From contig NZ_CP098511.1 of the NCBI RefSeq assembly GCF_026222555.1, positions 353,501 through 417,500 of the forward strand: a DNA stretch of 64,000 nucleotides. The letters are read 5' to 3'. Position numbers and translations under genes: made by a program. This DNA is from Aquimarina sp. ERC-38 (GTDB taxonomy: Bacteria > Bacteroidota > Bacteroidia > Flavobacteriales > Flavobacteriaceae). This document shows positions 15,818 to 25,935 of this stretch, piece by piece (positions within the stretch are counted from its first letter, which is position 1; each line of letters starts with the position of its first letter). Under the pieces are notes generated by a model. That model made no database searches, had not been told where the DNA came from, and was given only the letters and a program-made list of their open reading frames with translations.

Positions 15818-16570
15818 TCAATCCTCCACCTTAAAATATATAGGCAATTGAAACTTTACGGCTACCGGAGTATCCCGTTGCATCCCAGGAATCATATTTG
15901 GTAATAACCCAATCACTCTACGGGCTTCTTGTTCTAACTTAGGGTGCGGAGCTCTTACTTTTACATTTTGAATGCTACCGTCTTTGGCTACATCAAACTG
16001 TGCTTGAATTCGCTGTGCCCCCGTAAGTCCATATTTGTTTCCCAGGCTGGTATTAAACTTACGCATCACTATTTTCCGGACTTTTTCATTAAAACATGCA
16101 GCACGTTCTTCATTTGATCCCAAAACTTCGCAACCCGGAAATACAGGAACCCTTTCTACCGCGACAAAAGGTACATTTTCCGGAACTTCATCATTAGGGA
16201 TACTTTCTATAGTATCTACAGGAACTTCCGGACTCGCATTATCCGTAGGAACCGTATTATTATGATTGTTCGGTTCTAATACATCATTCTTGATAATTTC
16301 AATTTCATCCGGAATTTTAGTTTCCTTTGGTTTCTTAGCTTTTGCATATACTTTTTTATAAGTTTTCTTTTTGGGTTCAACTTTAAACCGATCCATGGTA
16401 TGAATGGTCTCTTCCGGAACAGTTTGTACAGGTTTTTTCGAATAATTTACAGGAACTTTGGTGTAGGTCTCTATAAGAAGAAAGACAAAAAGTAAACTGG
16501 CAATTAAGCCGATTTGAAAATTAATAGTACCGTTTTTTCGTACATTTGCATCGTGTTTGTTATTCATCAT
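15818..16570 (-). CDS. Energy transducer TonB-like protein (second of pair)
   Basis: A 250-aa TonB homologue. One N-terminal membrane helix (about residues 20-38), a Lys/Pro-rich linker (KPKKKTYKKVYAKAKKPKETK region), then a C-terminal TonB domain of about 120 residues starting at AVERVPVFPGCE and including IQAQFDVAKDGSIQNVKVRAPHPKLEQEARRV. The two cysteines flanking a short loop (CEVLGSNEERAAC) are shared with the neighbouring paralogue. TonB proteins pass proton-motive energy from ExbBD to outer membrane receptors. No exbB/exbD gene is nearby. It lacks the poly-proline tract of its neighbour. Confidence 0.9.
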   Translation of the reverse strand: MMNNKHDANVRKNGTINFQIGLIASLLFVFLLIETYTKVPVNYSKKPVQTVPEETIHTMDRFKVEPKKKTYKKVYAKAKKPKETKIPDEIEIIKNDVLEPNNHNNTVPTDNASPEVPVDTIESIPNDEVPENVPFVAVERVPVFPGCEVLGSNEERAACFNEKVRKIVMRKFNTSLGNKYGLTGAQRIQAQFDVAKDGSIQNVKVRAPHPKLEQEARRVIGLLPNMIPGMQRDTPVAVKFQLPIYFKVED

Positions 16571-16604
16571 ATTTAGTTTTAATGTTGCAGTTACACTAAA
16601 TCAA

Positions 16605-16612
16605 CAAACATA
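16605..16612 (-). promoter_or_regulatory. Candidate -7 element of the second TonB gene
   Basis: Reads TATGTTTG on the minus strand, an exact TAnnTTTG, 34 bp before the ATG at 16570. No TTG at the usual -33 distance; a hairpin (16617-16645) sits immediately upstream. Confidence 0.35.
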
Positions 16613-16616
16613 CCAA

Positions 16617-16645
16617 AATCCCGTAGCCATCACGACTACGGGATT
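16617..16645. terminator. Hairpin between the two TonB genes
   Basis: A perfect 10-bp stem, AATCCCGTAG (16617-16626) with 16636-16645, around a 9-nt loop, followed by TTTTT on the plus strand and by ATTTTGG on the minus strand. It may act as a second terminator after the upstream TonB gene or as an upstream control structure. Confidence 0.5.
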
Positions 16646-16663
16646 ATTTTTATAGTTAGAAAG

Positions 16664-16697
16664 TATAAAAAAAGCCTGTTTTTTACAAACAAGCTTT
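16664..16697 (-). terminator. Terminator of the proline-rich TonB gene
   Basis: Stem 16671-16680 pairs with 16688-16697 (one G-U pair, 7-nt loop), and the minus-strand RNA continues with seven Us. It starts 34 bp after the stop codon. Confidence 0.75.
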
Positions 16698-16730
16698 GTT
16701 ATATAAACCTAAGTCTATTTTTATTTTTTA

Positions 16731-17456
16731 TTAATCCTGAACCTGGAATACGATAGGCAGCGAATATAATACCCCTACGGATTTACCTCGCTGTTTACCC
16801 GGAGTCATTTTTGGCAATAAATTTACCACCCGTTGTGCTTCTTTTTCAAGCCTTGGGTGAGGCCCTCTTGCCTGTACCCCGGTAATATTCCCGTTTTTAT
16901 CAATTTTAAAGCGAACATAAATTCGGTTTACACCAGATAAGCCTAATTCACTACCTAATTCAGTATTAAACTTACGGTTGACAAACTTTTTTACCTTTTC
17001 ACTCATACACTTCTTCTTCGCAGTATTTCCGGACTCTTTTTCACATCCCGGGAAAACAGGTACGTTTTCAATTACTGCAAAAGGTACATCAGCGATTTCT
17101 TCTTCTACCTCTACATCTTCTACTTCTTCAATTTCTACGATTTCTTCTTCCTGATTTGTTTCCGTAGATTCGATAATAGTTTCCTCTACTTCTTCTTCAT
17201 CTTCTACCACATCAATAACTTCAGGAGCTGGTGGCGGTGGCGGTGGCGGTGGTGGCGTATTCAAGTCCTGAGTAATTGGTACGTCTTCTTCATCTAGTTC
17301 ATCTAGATTTAACTGCCCGATATCAACCGCAACATTATCATAAGTTTTATATTCTATTGCTTGCCAGGTAACAAACAATACTAAAATAAGGCCTAACTGA
17401 AAGAATAAAATACTTCTTTTAGACAAGTCGGCTTTGGGATTTTTCTTCGGTTCCAT
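16731..17456 (-). CDS. Energy transducer TonB-like protein (first of pair), proline-rich
   Basis: A 241-aa TonB homologue with the start taken at MEPKKNPKADLSKRS (17456); the frame is open to 17510 but the extra residues are Asn/Phe-rich and do not resemble TonB N termini. One membrane helix (about residues 17-34) is followed by a tract of ten prolines, an acidic Glu/Val-rich spacer (about residues 70-125), and a C-terminal TonB domain with PFAVIENVPVFPGCE, a second Cys after a short loop, and the end GVLYSLPIVFQVQD. Periplasmic-spanning energy coupler. It is paralogous to the next gene over the C-terminal half; linkers differ completely. Confidence 0.9.
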   Translation of the reverse strand: MEPKKNPKADLSKRSILFFQLGLILVLFVTWQAIEYKTYDNVAVDIGQLNLDELDEEDVPITQDLNTPPPPPPPPPAPEVIDVVEDEEEVEETIIESTETNQEEEIVEIEEVEDVEVEEEIADVPFAVIENVPVFPGCEKESGNTAKKKCMSEKVKKFVNRKFNTELGSELGLSGVNRIYVRFKIDKNGNITGVQARGPHPRLEKEAQRVVNLLPKMTPGKQRGKSVGVLYSLPIVFQVQD

Positions 17457-17576
17457 ACTAAATAGGATATTGTTATTGCTAAAATAGCTAATTTCTTTTT
17501 TAAAAAGCAAGCATTATACCAAAATGTACGCTTTGTTTATTTTTAAAAAACATATTTTTCGGGGTATATGCAGTAA

Positions 17577-17984
17577 TTACCACCACCTGTTTTTTATTTG
17601 TTCGATATATTTTAAATTATACTTAATAGCTATACCTGCCAGTAAAGCTCCAATCGTATTTGCCATAATATCAAACCAGTCAGCGGTGCGATAATCCGTT
17701 AACCAGGATTGCAGAACCTCCATAAGTATTCCAAATATTACGGAAAAAAAGATAGCGAAAACCAGGCTTTGATTGTTACTCTTTTTATACAAAACGAAAA
17801 AACAGGTAAACCAAACTACCGTCAAACCAAAATAAGCCAAAAAATGACCAATCTTATCGCTATAATTAAAATGAATTTGATCCGGTACCGAAATACGACC
17901 AATAGAAAGGTAACAGATCAAAGCAGAATAGGCAACTGCTCCAAATATGACTAAATTACGCACCAACCAATTCCGTATATGCAT
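17577..17984 (-). CDS. VanZ-like membrane protein
   Basis: A 135-aa protein with four membrane helices. The family pattern is visible: [18 protein letters not shown] in the second helix region and [34 protein letters not shown] at the third and fourth. VanZ-like proteins are widespread; one member lowers teicoplanin binding in enterococci, but the general biochemical role is unknown. Its start lies 29 bp inside the 3' end of gcvH, in another frame, and there is no later good start, so coupled translation with gcvH is likely. The gcvH-vanZ pairing is, to my knowledge, common in Flavobacteriaceae. Confidence 0.85.
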   Translation of the reverse strand: MHIRNWLVRNLVIFGAVAYSALICYLSIGRISVPDQIHFNYSDKIGHFLAYFGLTVVWFTCFFVLYKKSNNQSLVFAIFFSVIFGILMEVLQSWLTDYRTADWFDIMANTIGALLAGIAIKYNLKYIEQIKNRWW

Positions 17985-18336
17985 CTGGTGTTAACAAAGA
18001 TTCGATCTGTGAAACATCACTAATCTGAAGTTTAATCATCCAGCCTTTACCGTACGGGTCGGTATTGACTAACTCCGGGTCTGCTTCTAATTCTTCGTTA
18101 AATTCTAAAATTTCACCGGTTAAAGGTAAAAACAAATCCGAAACAGTTTTCACTGCTTCTACGGTCCCAAAAACCTCTTCCTGTTCTAAAGTCTCGCCTA
18201 CGGTTTCTACTTCTACGTAAACAATATCACCCAACTCACTCTGGGCAAAATCTGTAATACCAATAATAGCGACGTTTCCGTCAATTTTAATCCATTCGTG
18301 ATCTTTAGTATATTTTAATTCAGCAGGTACGTTCAT
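17956..18336 (-). CDS. gcvH: Glycine cleavage system H protein
   Basis: A 126-aa lipoyl carrier. The lipoyl attachment site is Lys63 in [13 protein letters not shown], and the end [14 protein letters not shown] is typical. H protein shuttles the aminomethyl group between P, T and L proteins in the cytoplasm during glycine cleavage. The other glycine cleavage genes are not in the window, as is usual for Bacteroidota. The promoter is not evident and I see no glycine riboswitch in the 340 bp upstream. Confidence 0.96.
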   Translation of the reverse strand: MNVPAELKYTKDHEWIKIDGNVAIIGITDFAQSELGDIVYVEVETVGETLEQEEVFGTVEAVKTVSDLFLPLTGEILEFNEELEADPELVNTDPYGKGWMIKLQISDVSQIESLLTPDAYTELVGA

Positions 18337-18676
18337 CTGATTTATTTTATTTAAACTTCTGTTCTTAACAGCGAAAATAATGCTTATTTCTATGAAAAAT
18401 AAACTAATTTCTGTAGAATATCACCTATTGCCGGAATAAATGAACTGCACTGGATATTATTGATATATTCCTATTGAGAATAATTAATGTCCAATAAAGA
18501 ATCAAGATCGCTATTGCTTCTAGAATCAAGAATCAAGACTAATTATTACATTATTGAAAATTAATTTGAAAAGAGTAGAAAAGCAACTTCCAAATACTTC
18601 AAAATTTGGGATCACCTTATTTTAATATACTTTACAAACTTTTACTTATTTAACCAGATACTAATAATTAAAAATT
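18337..18676. other. Intergenic region between sprA and gcvH
   Basis: No coding frame. It contains one copy of the dispersed repeat (18488-18602). No clear terminator for sprA and no exact TAnnTTTG for gcvH were found. Confidence 0.5.
18488..18602 (+). repeat. Dispersed intergenic repeat, copy 1 (short form)
   Basis: Core AGAATCAAGAT then CGCTATTGCTTCTAGAATC and AAGAATCAAGACTAATTA, shared with copies at 32674, 43802 and 61555 in the same orientation. The short form lacks the GC-rich hairpin insert. Its right flank (AAAAGCAACTTCCAAATACTTC) is matched in copy 3. Confidence 0.75.
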
Positions 18677-21600
18677 TTAATTTCCAAAGTTGTATCGTAA
18701 TGTAATTCCGCTTCGAATTGAAGTTTGTGGAAAGGCTGTTGAGATAGAATATTCAGAAAAAGTATGATCGTAGAAAAATAAAGCTGTCAGGTTTTTACTT
18801 AAAGCATAATCTGCCGTAAACTTAATTGTATAAATATCTTGTCCTGCCGTAATCTGAGGATTATCAATATCCAGATAACGTACCACGGTTTCGTTCTGAC
18901 GTAGAGAAAGGTCTGCCCGTAAGTTCAAATCACTCTTTAAGGTGGTTTTCTTTCCTCCTACTTTAGTTACAAAAGTCAAATCCTGGATTCGGTAGCCCAT
19001 TCCGACTACATATTCATTCCCCTGAGTTTCCGTAAGTAAGTTATTATCAAAACTTAAAGATAATGTTCGATCCCTTTTTACTTCTGCAGTTAGTTTCACT
19101 GAATTTTTCATATCCATATCAAGACGTACCAGCGGACTAAACTGTTCTGATAGAGTTACATTAGAGTATAAAATTGGATTTTTATAATTACCCCCTTGAT
19201 CTACTCCGTTCGGATTAGGTAATTGAGGTAGGTTAGGGTTAGAAAGATTTGTAAAAAACGGGTCTGCAAAATCCAGATTGGTTTGGAATTGATTAATGGT
19301 GTAACTGGATCTGTACGCATGGTTGATAGAGAATCTTTTAAACCTCTTTTTGAACCATTTTAAATTCATTAATCCGGTATATTTTACATCCCAGTTAGGC
19401 AATGGAATATCTCGAAATGCCCCGGTGTTTATACTTTCTGCATCCTTACCTGAGTAGGCTGCTAAAAATGCAGGTAATAATACTGCTTGGTTTGTCCCGT
19501 TAAGTCCTACCGGAAAAGCTTCTCCGTTTGCCGCCCCCGGAAGTCCCCGTTGTTGAGCTAACCTACGTGCAATTATTGCTCGGTTTGATTTGAATTCTTC
19601 GAAAGTTTCGGAATTAAAAGCACTGCTCTTTTTGAATGAGGTTCCAATCAATATGGTTGAAATACTATAATTCCCAAAAACATTAGGAGATAGTGACACG
19701 TACGGATTATCATTATTTTCCGTATCTACCCGGTAATTTTCATTATAGGTTTCTGAGTAAGCCCGGTTAGCACTAATATCAACACTAAAGTCTTTTAAGA
19801 GCCCTAAATTAGCTTGTATATTTAATGTTCGGTCTTCTGTCTCCCGATATTGCTGATTAAAGTTTTGATCTAGGGTTAACCAACCGTTTCTTGCTGCAAT
19901 GTCCCTAACTTCTTCCTGGCTTCCAAAGGTAAATGCCGTGGTTGGTTTTAAAGTTCCGACAAACCCGGGAGCAATGACATATCCGGGCAAGAAGGTTCCG
20001 TTATTTTCCTGATAATTAACACTCACTTTTTTAACGGCAGTGACTAAACCAATGGCTGTATTAACTACTTTATCTACCGGAGATAATTTACTTTTAGTAC
20101 GTTTTGATTTTCCCTTTTGACCTTTATCATCCTTAGTTCCTGATTTCTTGCTGTCTTTACCAGTACGCGCTGGAGACCCATTATTTTTATTTCCCGCACG
20201 GTTTCTACCCGGTTTCTTTTTTACTAAGCCCAGATATTTGTACAAAGAGTTCATATCCAAGTTACTGCTTAAAGTATGGGCGTTTGAATTCTGAACGGTA
20301 TTTCCCTGATCCGGAACCCCATCAATATTTTTTAATGCTTCACTACCCTTAGTCCATTGAAAGTCTGCTGTATAGGAATAGGTAGAACGTATAAATTTAA
20401 ACAACGGAATTTTGTTCAGTGGTAATTCATAGTTAGCCTGTATTTGCTGACTATGAAAGTTAGCATCTCCTACTTCAAACAGTCCGCTCCAGATATCAAT
20501 TTCATTTTCATTTAGAATAGCTCCTTCATCATCGATAAAATCTTTTAATATCCGGTTATTTGAAGAAGTGAAATTGATATTTAGGGATTTAGACACATTG
20601 TGGTTAATTCCATATTGCCAGTCAAAAAGAAAATTACGTTGAAATAATTCCGGTAGTTCTCCCCCAGCTCCGTCATTAAAAAAATTAACCTCCCTAAACT
20701 GTTGTTTATTAAACTGCCTGTTAATGGTCGAACTTGCCGAAAGAGAAGTAGGTAACAGGTTAAAATTAAAATCCTTAATTAAATCGAAGTACTTGCTTTT
20801 ATTTAAAAATCCGATATTTTTAAAAGGTTCAATCTCTTTAGGCTGAAAACTGTAATCGTAAGTGGCGTTTAACTGGACATCCTGATCCAGTGATTCTTTA
20901 ATAACAAAATCTCGATGATCGGTCTGGTTATAAGTACCTGATAAGGTAAGGTTTTCAACATCATAAGGCATTGGCTTTTTATCTCCCACCCTTTCTTTTC
21001 GTAATCCGATCAGGTTTACACTTTGTCTTCGAGTGTATTCTGTATTTGTTTGAAAAATACTATCTCGTTTTTGCTGGTTATCCGCATTGATTAACTGCTG
21101 CTCGTATTCTATATCTTCATATAGTTGATCATATAAGGGAGTTATCAACTGTTCTCCTCTACTGTAATTAAATGGAATCTGTACACCCCATTTTTTAGGA
21201 AGTAATTGCCCCAGATTTAGGTTTGTGGTAATATCGTATTCTTTTAAATCTTCAAGGCTTCGCTCTAAAGGGCCTTGCTCTATCCCCCCAAAACCAATCG
21301 TACTAATTCTACCGGACGAACTTACATTTGCAAAATCTGCAATATTACCATCCATACTGGCGACCGTAGCCCATCCTCCCCGGTTTCTTAATTCACTTAA
21401 ACGTAATTCGTTAAACCAAACCGATCCGGAAACTGTTTGTCCGGTTCGATTATTTTTAATCCCGACCATGATAACACGGACATCACCAATACTTGGATTA
21501 CCGACAATACCTGCCTGTAAATTAGTTCGGTCAGGTACACTTTCCAGATTTAATACTCCTGGCTCCTGTCGTCTTCCGATATTTCTGGATTTTAACTCCT

Positions 21601-24600
21601 GTAAAAAGCTAAGGGGTAAATCAATTTCGTTTGCTTCCGGCCACACATCTTCTGCAGATGTATTACTCCTGGAGACCTGTAGGGTTTTTTCTATTTGATA
21701 AAAGTTATTCGTAAAATCACTTCCCATTCGGATAAAGGCAGACAAGTCTCCATCATTAAGTAAGGGTTCTCCGGGAACACTTTCTGCATGCAAAAACATT
21801 TCCAGGTTTTCATACTGACGCATGTCTATATTAAAATTTTTATAAACCGCCCTGCTATCCTGATCATTCAGATTTAAAACGGTAAGCGCTAATGACCTTT
21901 CGTCCTGCGGAATCTCTGTATTATTATTTACCAGGGATTCCCTGATAACTCCAGGAGGTGACTGATACGTTGGAGTTTCTTCAACACTGACGGAAGTCAC
22001 AATAACATCATCCCCTTTTAGGTTGATCCCCAAAGTAGGATTGTTCGTAGTATTACCTGGTTGAATATACCTACGGTAGTCGCCCCGAATCAAGTCTAAG
22101 GTAGCAAATCGTAACAATACCGGCTGATCAAAATTGGTAAGGTACATACGCATAAAGCGAATAGACCTAAAATCACTTATGTTAAATGGCTCCGTAGGCT
22201 CGTAAATTGGAATTTTAAACCGAATCCAACGGGTACTTATGGTGCCCCCACCTTCAAGTGGTACAGGAACAGGTTCAGGAACATCAGATATATATCCGGT
22301 ACCGCCATCGTTACCTACATTCATTCCATCAAAAATAGGAATGCGGTATTCAAAATAACTATCAATAGTATTCATGGTATTATCCCGGTTTACATCTTCA
22401 GCCGTAGGGAAGGTGGTACTCCCCCGATCTGTATCACCAAAAGCTACCGGAGAGTTTCCTTCGGTACCATTAAAGTTTTCGTAACGTTCAAGAACAGATC
22501 CGGAAGCCTGTAAAAAATATTCAAAATTATCTGCAGAAGGATCTTCTAACGAACTAAATGCCGGATATTTTATTCTCTCAGCTTCATCAGTTAAACCATC
22601 AAAACCAGCATCCTGATTAACCCGATCCTGACCATCACTATCAAAGGCGTAGACTAAAGATTGATTTGCCGGTACTCTGGCATAATCCGATTCGATGACA
22701 GCTGTATTCCCAGCGGAGGTAGGCAGTCCGTTTTCAAACTGCTTTCTTCCGTCTTTTAAGACATCTTCACTAATATTTCCTAAATTAAATACAATAGTAC
22801 CACTAGTATCCTGCGTTAAAGGTTCTTGCGTCCCATTATTATCATAAAACGGATCCATCAACCAGAATTCAATAAACTCGACATTTGATTGTTCAAAATT
22901 AGTAGAAGTTAACTGACGGATAATCCCTCCAAAATTATCTTCCGGATTAGGAGGATTATTGCTATCCGGGGCATACCGTGGGTTAAAGTTATACGGTCCC
23001 CTTTCAGTAGGGTTATAGTTAATATCTAAAGAAAATAACGCTTGAGTTTGCCCAGGTACAATTTGTTCCTGCGGAAATATTTCATTGTTAAGAATACGCC
23101 TGGCTGTATTACCTTGAATATCCTGATCACTTACTCCGTCCGGACGATTTCCCTGATAAAAATTAGGTGCAATCTGATACCAGGACATTTTAGCCCGTCT
23201 ATATCCTGATTCAATACCTGACTGTACGGTTCCTGCATTACCTTGCCCAAAACCTATCGGAACACTGGACAATTCCCAGGAAAGTGCAGAACTAACATCA
23301 ATTGTCGTTTGTGCTCCTTCAAAGTCATCAACATAACTGGTGACTCTTCCGTCAAAATCGGTTCGACTGGGCGCATTTGCAAATAAATACGCTCCCTCAG
23401 CCCGGATAGAAACATTAGAAGGCACATCGGTATCTATGTTGGGTAACTTATTGACCATCCGGGTTAAAAAAGGTATTTCGGTATTATAATTAAGATTAAA
23501 TCCTACCAATGTATTGTTGATAGGTTCAAAGCTATAGGTAGCTTTTTGGGTAATCGGACGTTCTTTTAAATTTAAAAAAGTAGCTCCCAAAATCAAGTCC
23601 TCACTAAATTTATGTTCTACGTCAATTCCGGCAAAACGTTTTTGATTCTGTCCAAATACGGCATTATTTTCCGTAGAAACATCAATAGGTACATTAGAAG
23701 CTAACAGCGCTTCATCCAGGATAGTCACCCGCCCCAATTGATAATTAACCGTATAATCCGTACCTTCCTGCAACACTCGCCCTCCGGCAGTTACTGTTAC
23801 CGATCCCTGGGGTACGTTAAATGCTCCCAAAGAAATACCATCCTGTCCGGAAGATTTATAGCTTCCTCGTAACTGAAAAAGGTTTTTATCTGCTTCTTCC
23901 TGTTCGGCAATTACCTGAGTTGTATTATACAAAGAACGGTAAACGTATTGCAATTGATTTGCATTATAAGCCATCTGGTTAGGACTATCATAATCTGCCG
24001 GATTACGTACTCCGTCATTATCCAGTTTATTAAATAAATGCTGACCAAAAGGTTCTACGGTAGTAAAAATTATACGACCGTTTTCCGGGTCAATGGTAAT
24101 TCCTGGTACGTAGTCAAAAAAACCGTCACCCCCCAATACAGGATCGCTATTAGGGTTTAATCTATCCATTTGAAAAACCCGAAGTAACCGGGTATCTTCC
24201 ACATCATCCGGTAATAACAAATCATCACCTTCTACATCTTCCAGATAATTTAAGGGAGAAGGATTTTTATATACAATATTCATCCTAAAATCCGCAGGAT
24301 CAATACTAAAAGCACCGGTATTGTATATGTTTTTCATCATCAAATCCCAAATCGGACGATCTACATTCACAATTGGACTACGAAGCATTTTTACGACCAG
24401 ACTTTGACTATTACCTTGGGTCTGATTCGTATTAGTAGTCCCGTCGGCATTGATGCTTGCATTAGCATCCGTAGCGTCCACTCCATCATTAGCAAATTCC
24501 CCTACTTGAAATACGCGTCCTCCCACCGTATATTGAAAAGCAACCGCCAGTAATTCATCGTTGCTCAACCGCTGGTTTAAAGAAATATACCCTAATTGTG

Positions 24601-25930
24601 GGTTTAAGGTATATTCGTTAGGACTTAATTGCTTGGCATTTTCAAGAATGGCATAATCAAAACCTTCATTAAAGTTTGCAATAGGTCCTACAAAACCCTG
24701 TTGTGCCTGTGCTATTCTCCGAACGGTGGGCGTAACCGGCCCTGAAGGACTAATGGCAAAAGGATCCAGGTCATTATTACCGTTATCCGGTAAGGCACCT
24801 CCGCTTACATTAAAAAGGCTTGTCGGAATATTAAAATTACCGGTTACCGGCGCTTCTCCTAAATCCTGTAAAGCCACAATATTTCTGGCGTCGCTAAGCG
24901 TTTGCGCATTTGTTGCCCGATTCGTTACCCAAACTTCAATACGGGTGATCTGTACGTTACTATTGATAAACGGATAATTAGTCAGTGACTGATCATACGT
25001 ATCCCGGAAATAGTGACTTAAAAAATAGTGCCGATCTTGATCGTAATTCGCAGCAAAAATTTCAAATCTCTCAACGGTACCCCCACCTTCTACACTTACC
25101 GAGCGGGTTTCCGAATTTTGGTCAGAATATACAGCAGTTACGCTAGTCCGCCCGAATTGCATACCAATTTTAGCTCCAAATAAACTTTGAGACCCTTGTA
25201 TGAGTGAATTGTTGATAGGCATGGTTACATTACCTACTTCAATACTCTGGATAATATCATCTTCAGTTGGAGTATATTCTAATTTTATTTGATTTTGAAA
25301 ATCAAAGGTAGATTGAGTATCAAAATTTGCATTGATCTGAAGTCGGGTACCAATTTTACCTAATAAACCCAGGCTGATTCGCTGGTCAAAGTCAAAGGTA
25401 AACTGGTCTTCCCTGTCCGGGGCGAAAGAAGGATTTTCTTGTTTAGTATACAAAAAACCTAAATCTATCTCTGCAGAACCTTGTGGAATAATTTCTATAG
25501 CATCACTTCCGAAGATTGTTTTAAAAAAATCATTATTTACGTAAAATATAGGTAATAAATTTTTTCGGGCTTCTTCGCTTCCTTCCGTTTTACCACTGAA
25601 AGCTTTGATCTTATCCCTGAAATAGGTGCTGCGCTGTTCTTGTTCGATCAGGGATTCAAATTCTTTAGGTGTTAAAAACAAAGGGTATTGCACATTAAAA
25701 TCCCCGAGAATTTCACGGTAAATATATTTATTAGTAACCGGATCGTATTCATATTTATTAATAATGCTATCCGGATTAGGAAGCGTTAATTCCCCCATAG
25801 AATAAGTAGTACTGGTAGAATCCCGAATTGTCTCATTTTCCTGCCCGTATAGCGTACTACCTAGACAAGATAGAACGATTAAGCACAGAAAATTAACATA
25901 CCTGTAATGTAGCTTACCTATAATATTCAA
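18677..25930 (-). CDS. sprA: T9SS translocon / gliding motility protein SprA
   Basis: A 2417-aa outer membrane protein, matching the roughly 2400-aa length of SprA/Sov. A signal peptide (about residues 1-29, ending in YGQ) is followed by long beta-rich sequence with the family's repeated N-terminal modules (for example DFNVQYPLFLTPKEFE, PQGSAEIDLGFLYTKQENP and QDGISLGAFNVPQGSVTV) and a C terminus ending in the beta strand SGITLRYNFGN. SprA is the giant 36-strand barrel through which T9SS cargo crosses the outer membrane. A Lys/Arg/Gly-rich, probably disordered stretch lies near residues 1900-1950. The gene begins 5 bp after ruvA ends and is likely co-transcribed with it. Confidence 0.96.
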   Translation of the reverse strand: MNIIGKLHYRYVNFLCLIVLSCLGSTLYGQENETIRDSTSTTYSMGELTLPNPDSIINKYEYDPVTNKYIYREILGDFNVQYPLFLTPKEFESLIEQEQRSTYFRDKIKAFSGKTEGSEEARKNLLPIFYVNNDFFKTIFGSDAIEIIPQGSAEIDLGFLYTKQENPSFAPDREDQFTFDFDQRISLGLLGKIGTRLQINANFDTQSTFDFQNQIKLEYTPTEDDIIQSIEVGNVTMPINNSLIQGSQSLFGAKIGMQFGRTSVTAVYSDQNSETRSVSVEGGGTVERFEIFAANYDQDRHYFLSHYFRDTYDQSLTNYPFINSNVQITRIEVWVTNRATNAQTLSDARNIVALQDLGEAPVTGNFNIPTSLFNVSGGALPDNGNNDLDPFAISPSGPVTPTVRRIAQAQQGFVGPIANFNEGFDYAILENAKQLSPNEYTLNPQLGYISLNQRLSNDELLAVAFQYTVGGRVFQVGEFANDGVDATDANASINADGTTNTNQTQGNSQSLVVKMLRSPIVNVDRPIWDLMMKNIYNTGAFSIDPADFRMNIVYKNPSPLNYLEDVEGDDLLLPDDVEDTRLLRVFQMDRLNPNSDPVLGGDGFFDYVPGITIDPENGRIIFTTVEPFGQHLFNKLDNDGVRNPADYDSPNQMAYNANQLQYVYRSLYNTTQVIAEQEEADKNLFQLRGSYKSSGQDGISLGAFNVPQGSVTVTAGGRVLQEGTDYTVNYQLGRVTILDEALLASNVPIDVSTENNAVFGQNQKRFAGIDVEHKFSEDLILGATFLNLKERPITQKATYSFEPINNTLVGFNLNYNTEIPFLTRMVNKLPNIDTDVPSNVSIRAEGAYLFANAPSRTDFDGRVTSYVDDFEGAQTTIDVSSALSWELSSVPIGFGQGNAGTVQSGIESGYRRAKMSWYQIAPNFYQGNRPDGVSDQDIQGNTARRILNNEIFPQEQIVPGQTQALFSLDINYNPTERGPYNFNPRYAPDSNNPPNPEDNFGGIIRQLTSTNFEQSNVEFIEFWLMDPFYDNNGTQEPLTQDTSGTIVFNLGNISEDVLKDGRKQFENGLPTSAGNTAVIESDYARVPANQSLVYAFDSDGQDRVNQDAGFDGLTDEAERIKYPAFSSLEDPSADNFEYFLQASGSVLERYENFNGTEGNSPVAFGDTDRGSTTFPTAEDVNRDNTMNTIDSYFEYRIPIFDGMNVGNDGGTGYISDVPEPVPVPLEGGGTISTRWIRFKIPIYEPTEPFNISDFRSIRFMRMYLTNFDQPVLLRFATLDLIRGDYRRYIQPGNTTNNPTLGINLKGDDVIVTSVSVEETPTYQSPPGVIRESLVNNNTEIPQDERSLALTVLNLNDQDSRAVYKNFNIDMRQYENLEMFLHAESVPGEPLLNDGDLSAFIRMGSDFTNNFYQIEKTLQVSRSNTSAEDVWPEANEIDLPLSFLQELKSRNIGRRQEPGVLNLESVPDRTNLQAGIVGNPSIGDVRVIMVGIKNNRTGQTVSGSVWFNELRLSELRNRGGWATVASMDGNIADFANVSSSGRISTIGFGGIEQGPLERSLEDLKEYDITTNLNLGQLLPKKWGVQIPFNYSRGEQLITPLYDQLYEDIEYEQQLINADNQQKRDSIFQTNTEYTRRQSVNLIGLRKERVGDKKPMPYDVENLTLSGTYNQTDHRDFVIKESLDQDVQLNATYDYSFQPKEIEPFKNIGFLNKSKYFDLIKDFNFNLLPTSLSASSTINRQFNKQQFREVNFFNDGAGGELPELFQRNFLFDWQYGINHNVSKSLNINFTSSNNRILKDFIDDEGAILNENEIDIWSGLFEVGDANFHSQQIQANYELPLNKIPLFKFIRSTYSYTADFQWTKGSEALKNIDGVPDQGNTVQNSNAHTLSSNLDMNSLYKYLGLVKKKPGRNRAGNKNNGSPARTGKDSKKSGTKDDKGQKGKSKRTKSKLSPVDKVVNTAIGLVTAVKKVSVNYQENNGTFLPGYVIAPGFVGTLKPTTAFTFGSQEEVRDIAARNGWLTLDQNFNQQYRETEDRTLNIQANLGLLKDFSVDISANRAYSETYNENYRVDTENNDNPYVSLSPNVFGNYSISTILIGTSFKKSSAFNSETFEEFKSNRAIIARRLAQQRGLPGAANGEAFPVGLNGTNQAVLLPAFLAAYSGKDAESINTGAFRDIPLPNWDVKYTGLMNLKWFKKRFKRFSINHAYRSSYTINQFQTNLDFADPFFTNLSNPNLPQLPNPNGVDQGGNYKNPILYSNVTLSEQFSPLVRLDMDMKNSVKLTAEVKRDRTLSLSFDNNLLTETQGNEYVVGMGYRIQDLTFVTKVGGKKTTLKSDLNLRADLSLRQNETVVRYLDIDNPQITAGQDIYTIKFTADYALSKNLTALFFYDHTFSEYSISTAFPQTSIRSGITLRYNFGN

Positions 25931-25935
25931 CAGTA

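Noticed and set aside
17221..17260. GGTGGC tandem repeat
   Set aside because: On the coding strand it is simply the proline-rich linker of the TonB protein, not a separate repeat element.
17457..17510. Longer start for the first TonB gene
   Set aside because: The extra 18 residues (LFKKEISYFSNNNILF...) are not TonB-like, and the ATG at 17456 gives the normal MEPKKNPKADLSKRS start.
18337..18487. Glycine riboswitch before gcvH
   Set aside because: The upstream sequence lacks GC-rich tandem aptamer-like stems and is mostly A/T; nothing matches a riboswitch layout.
21225..21698. 157-codon plus-strand frame inside sprA
   Set aside because: Antisense to sprA, whose frame is continuous through it; no signal or motif of its own.
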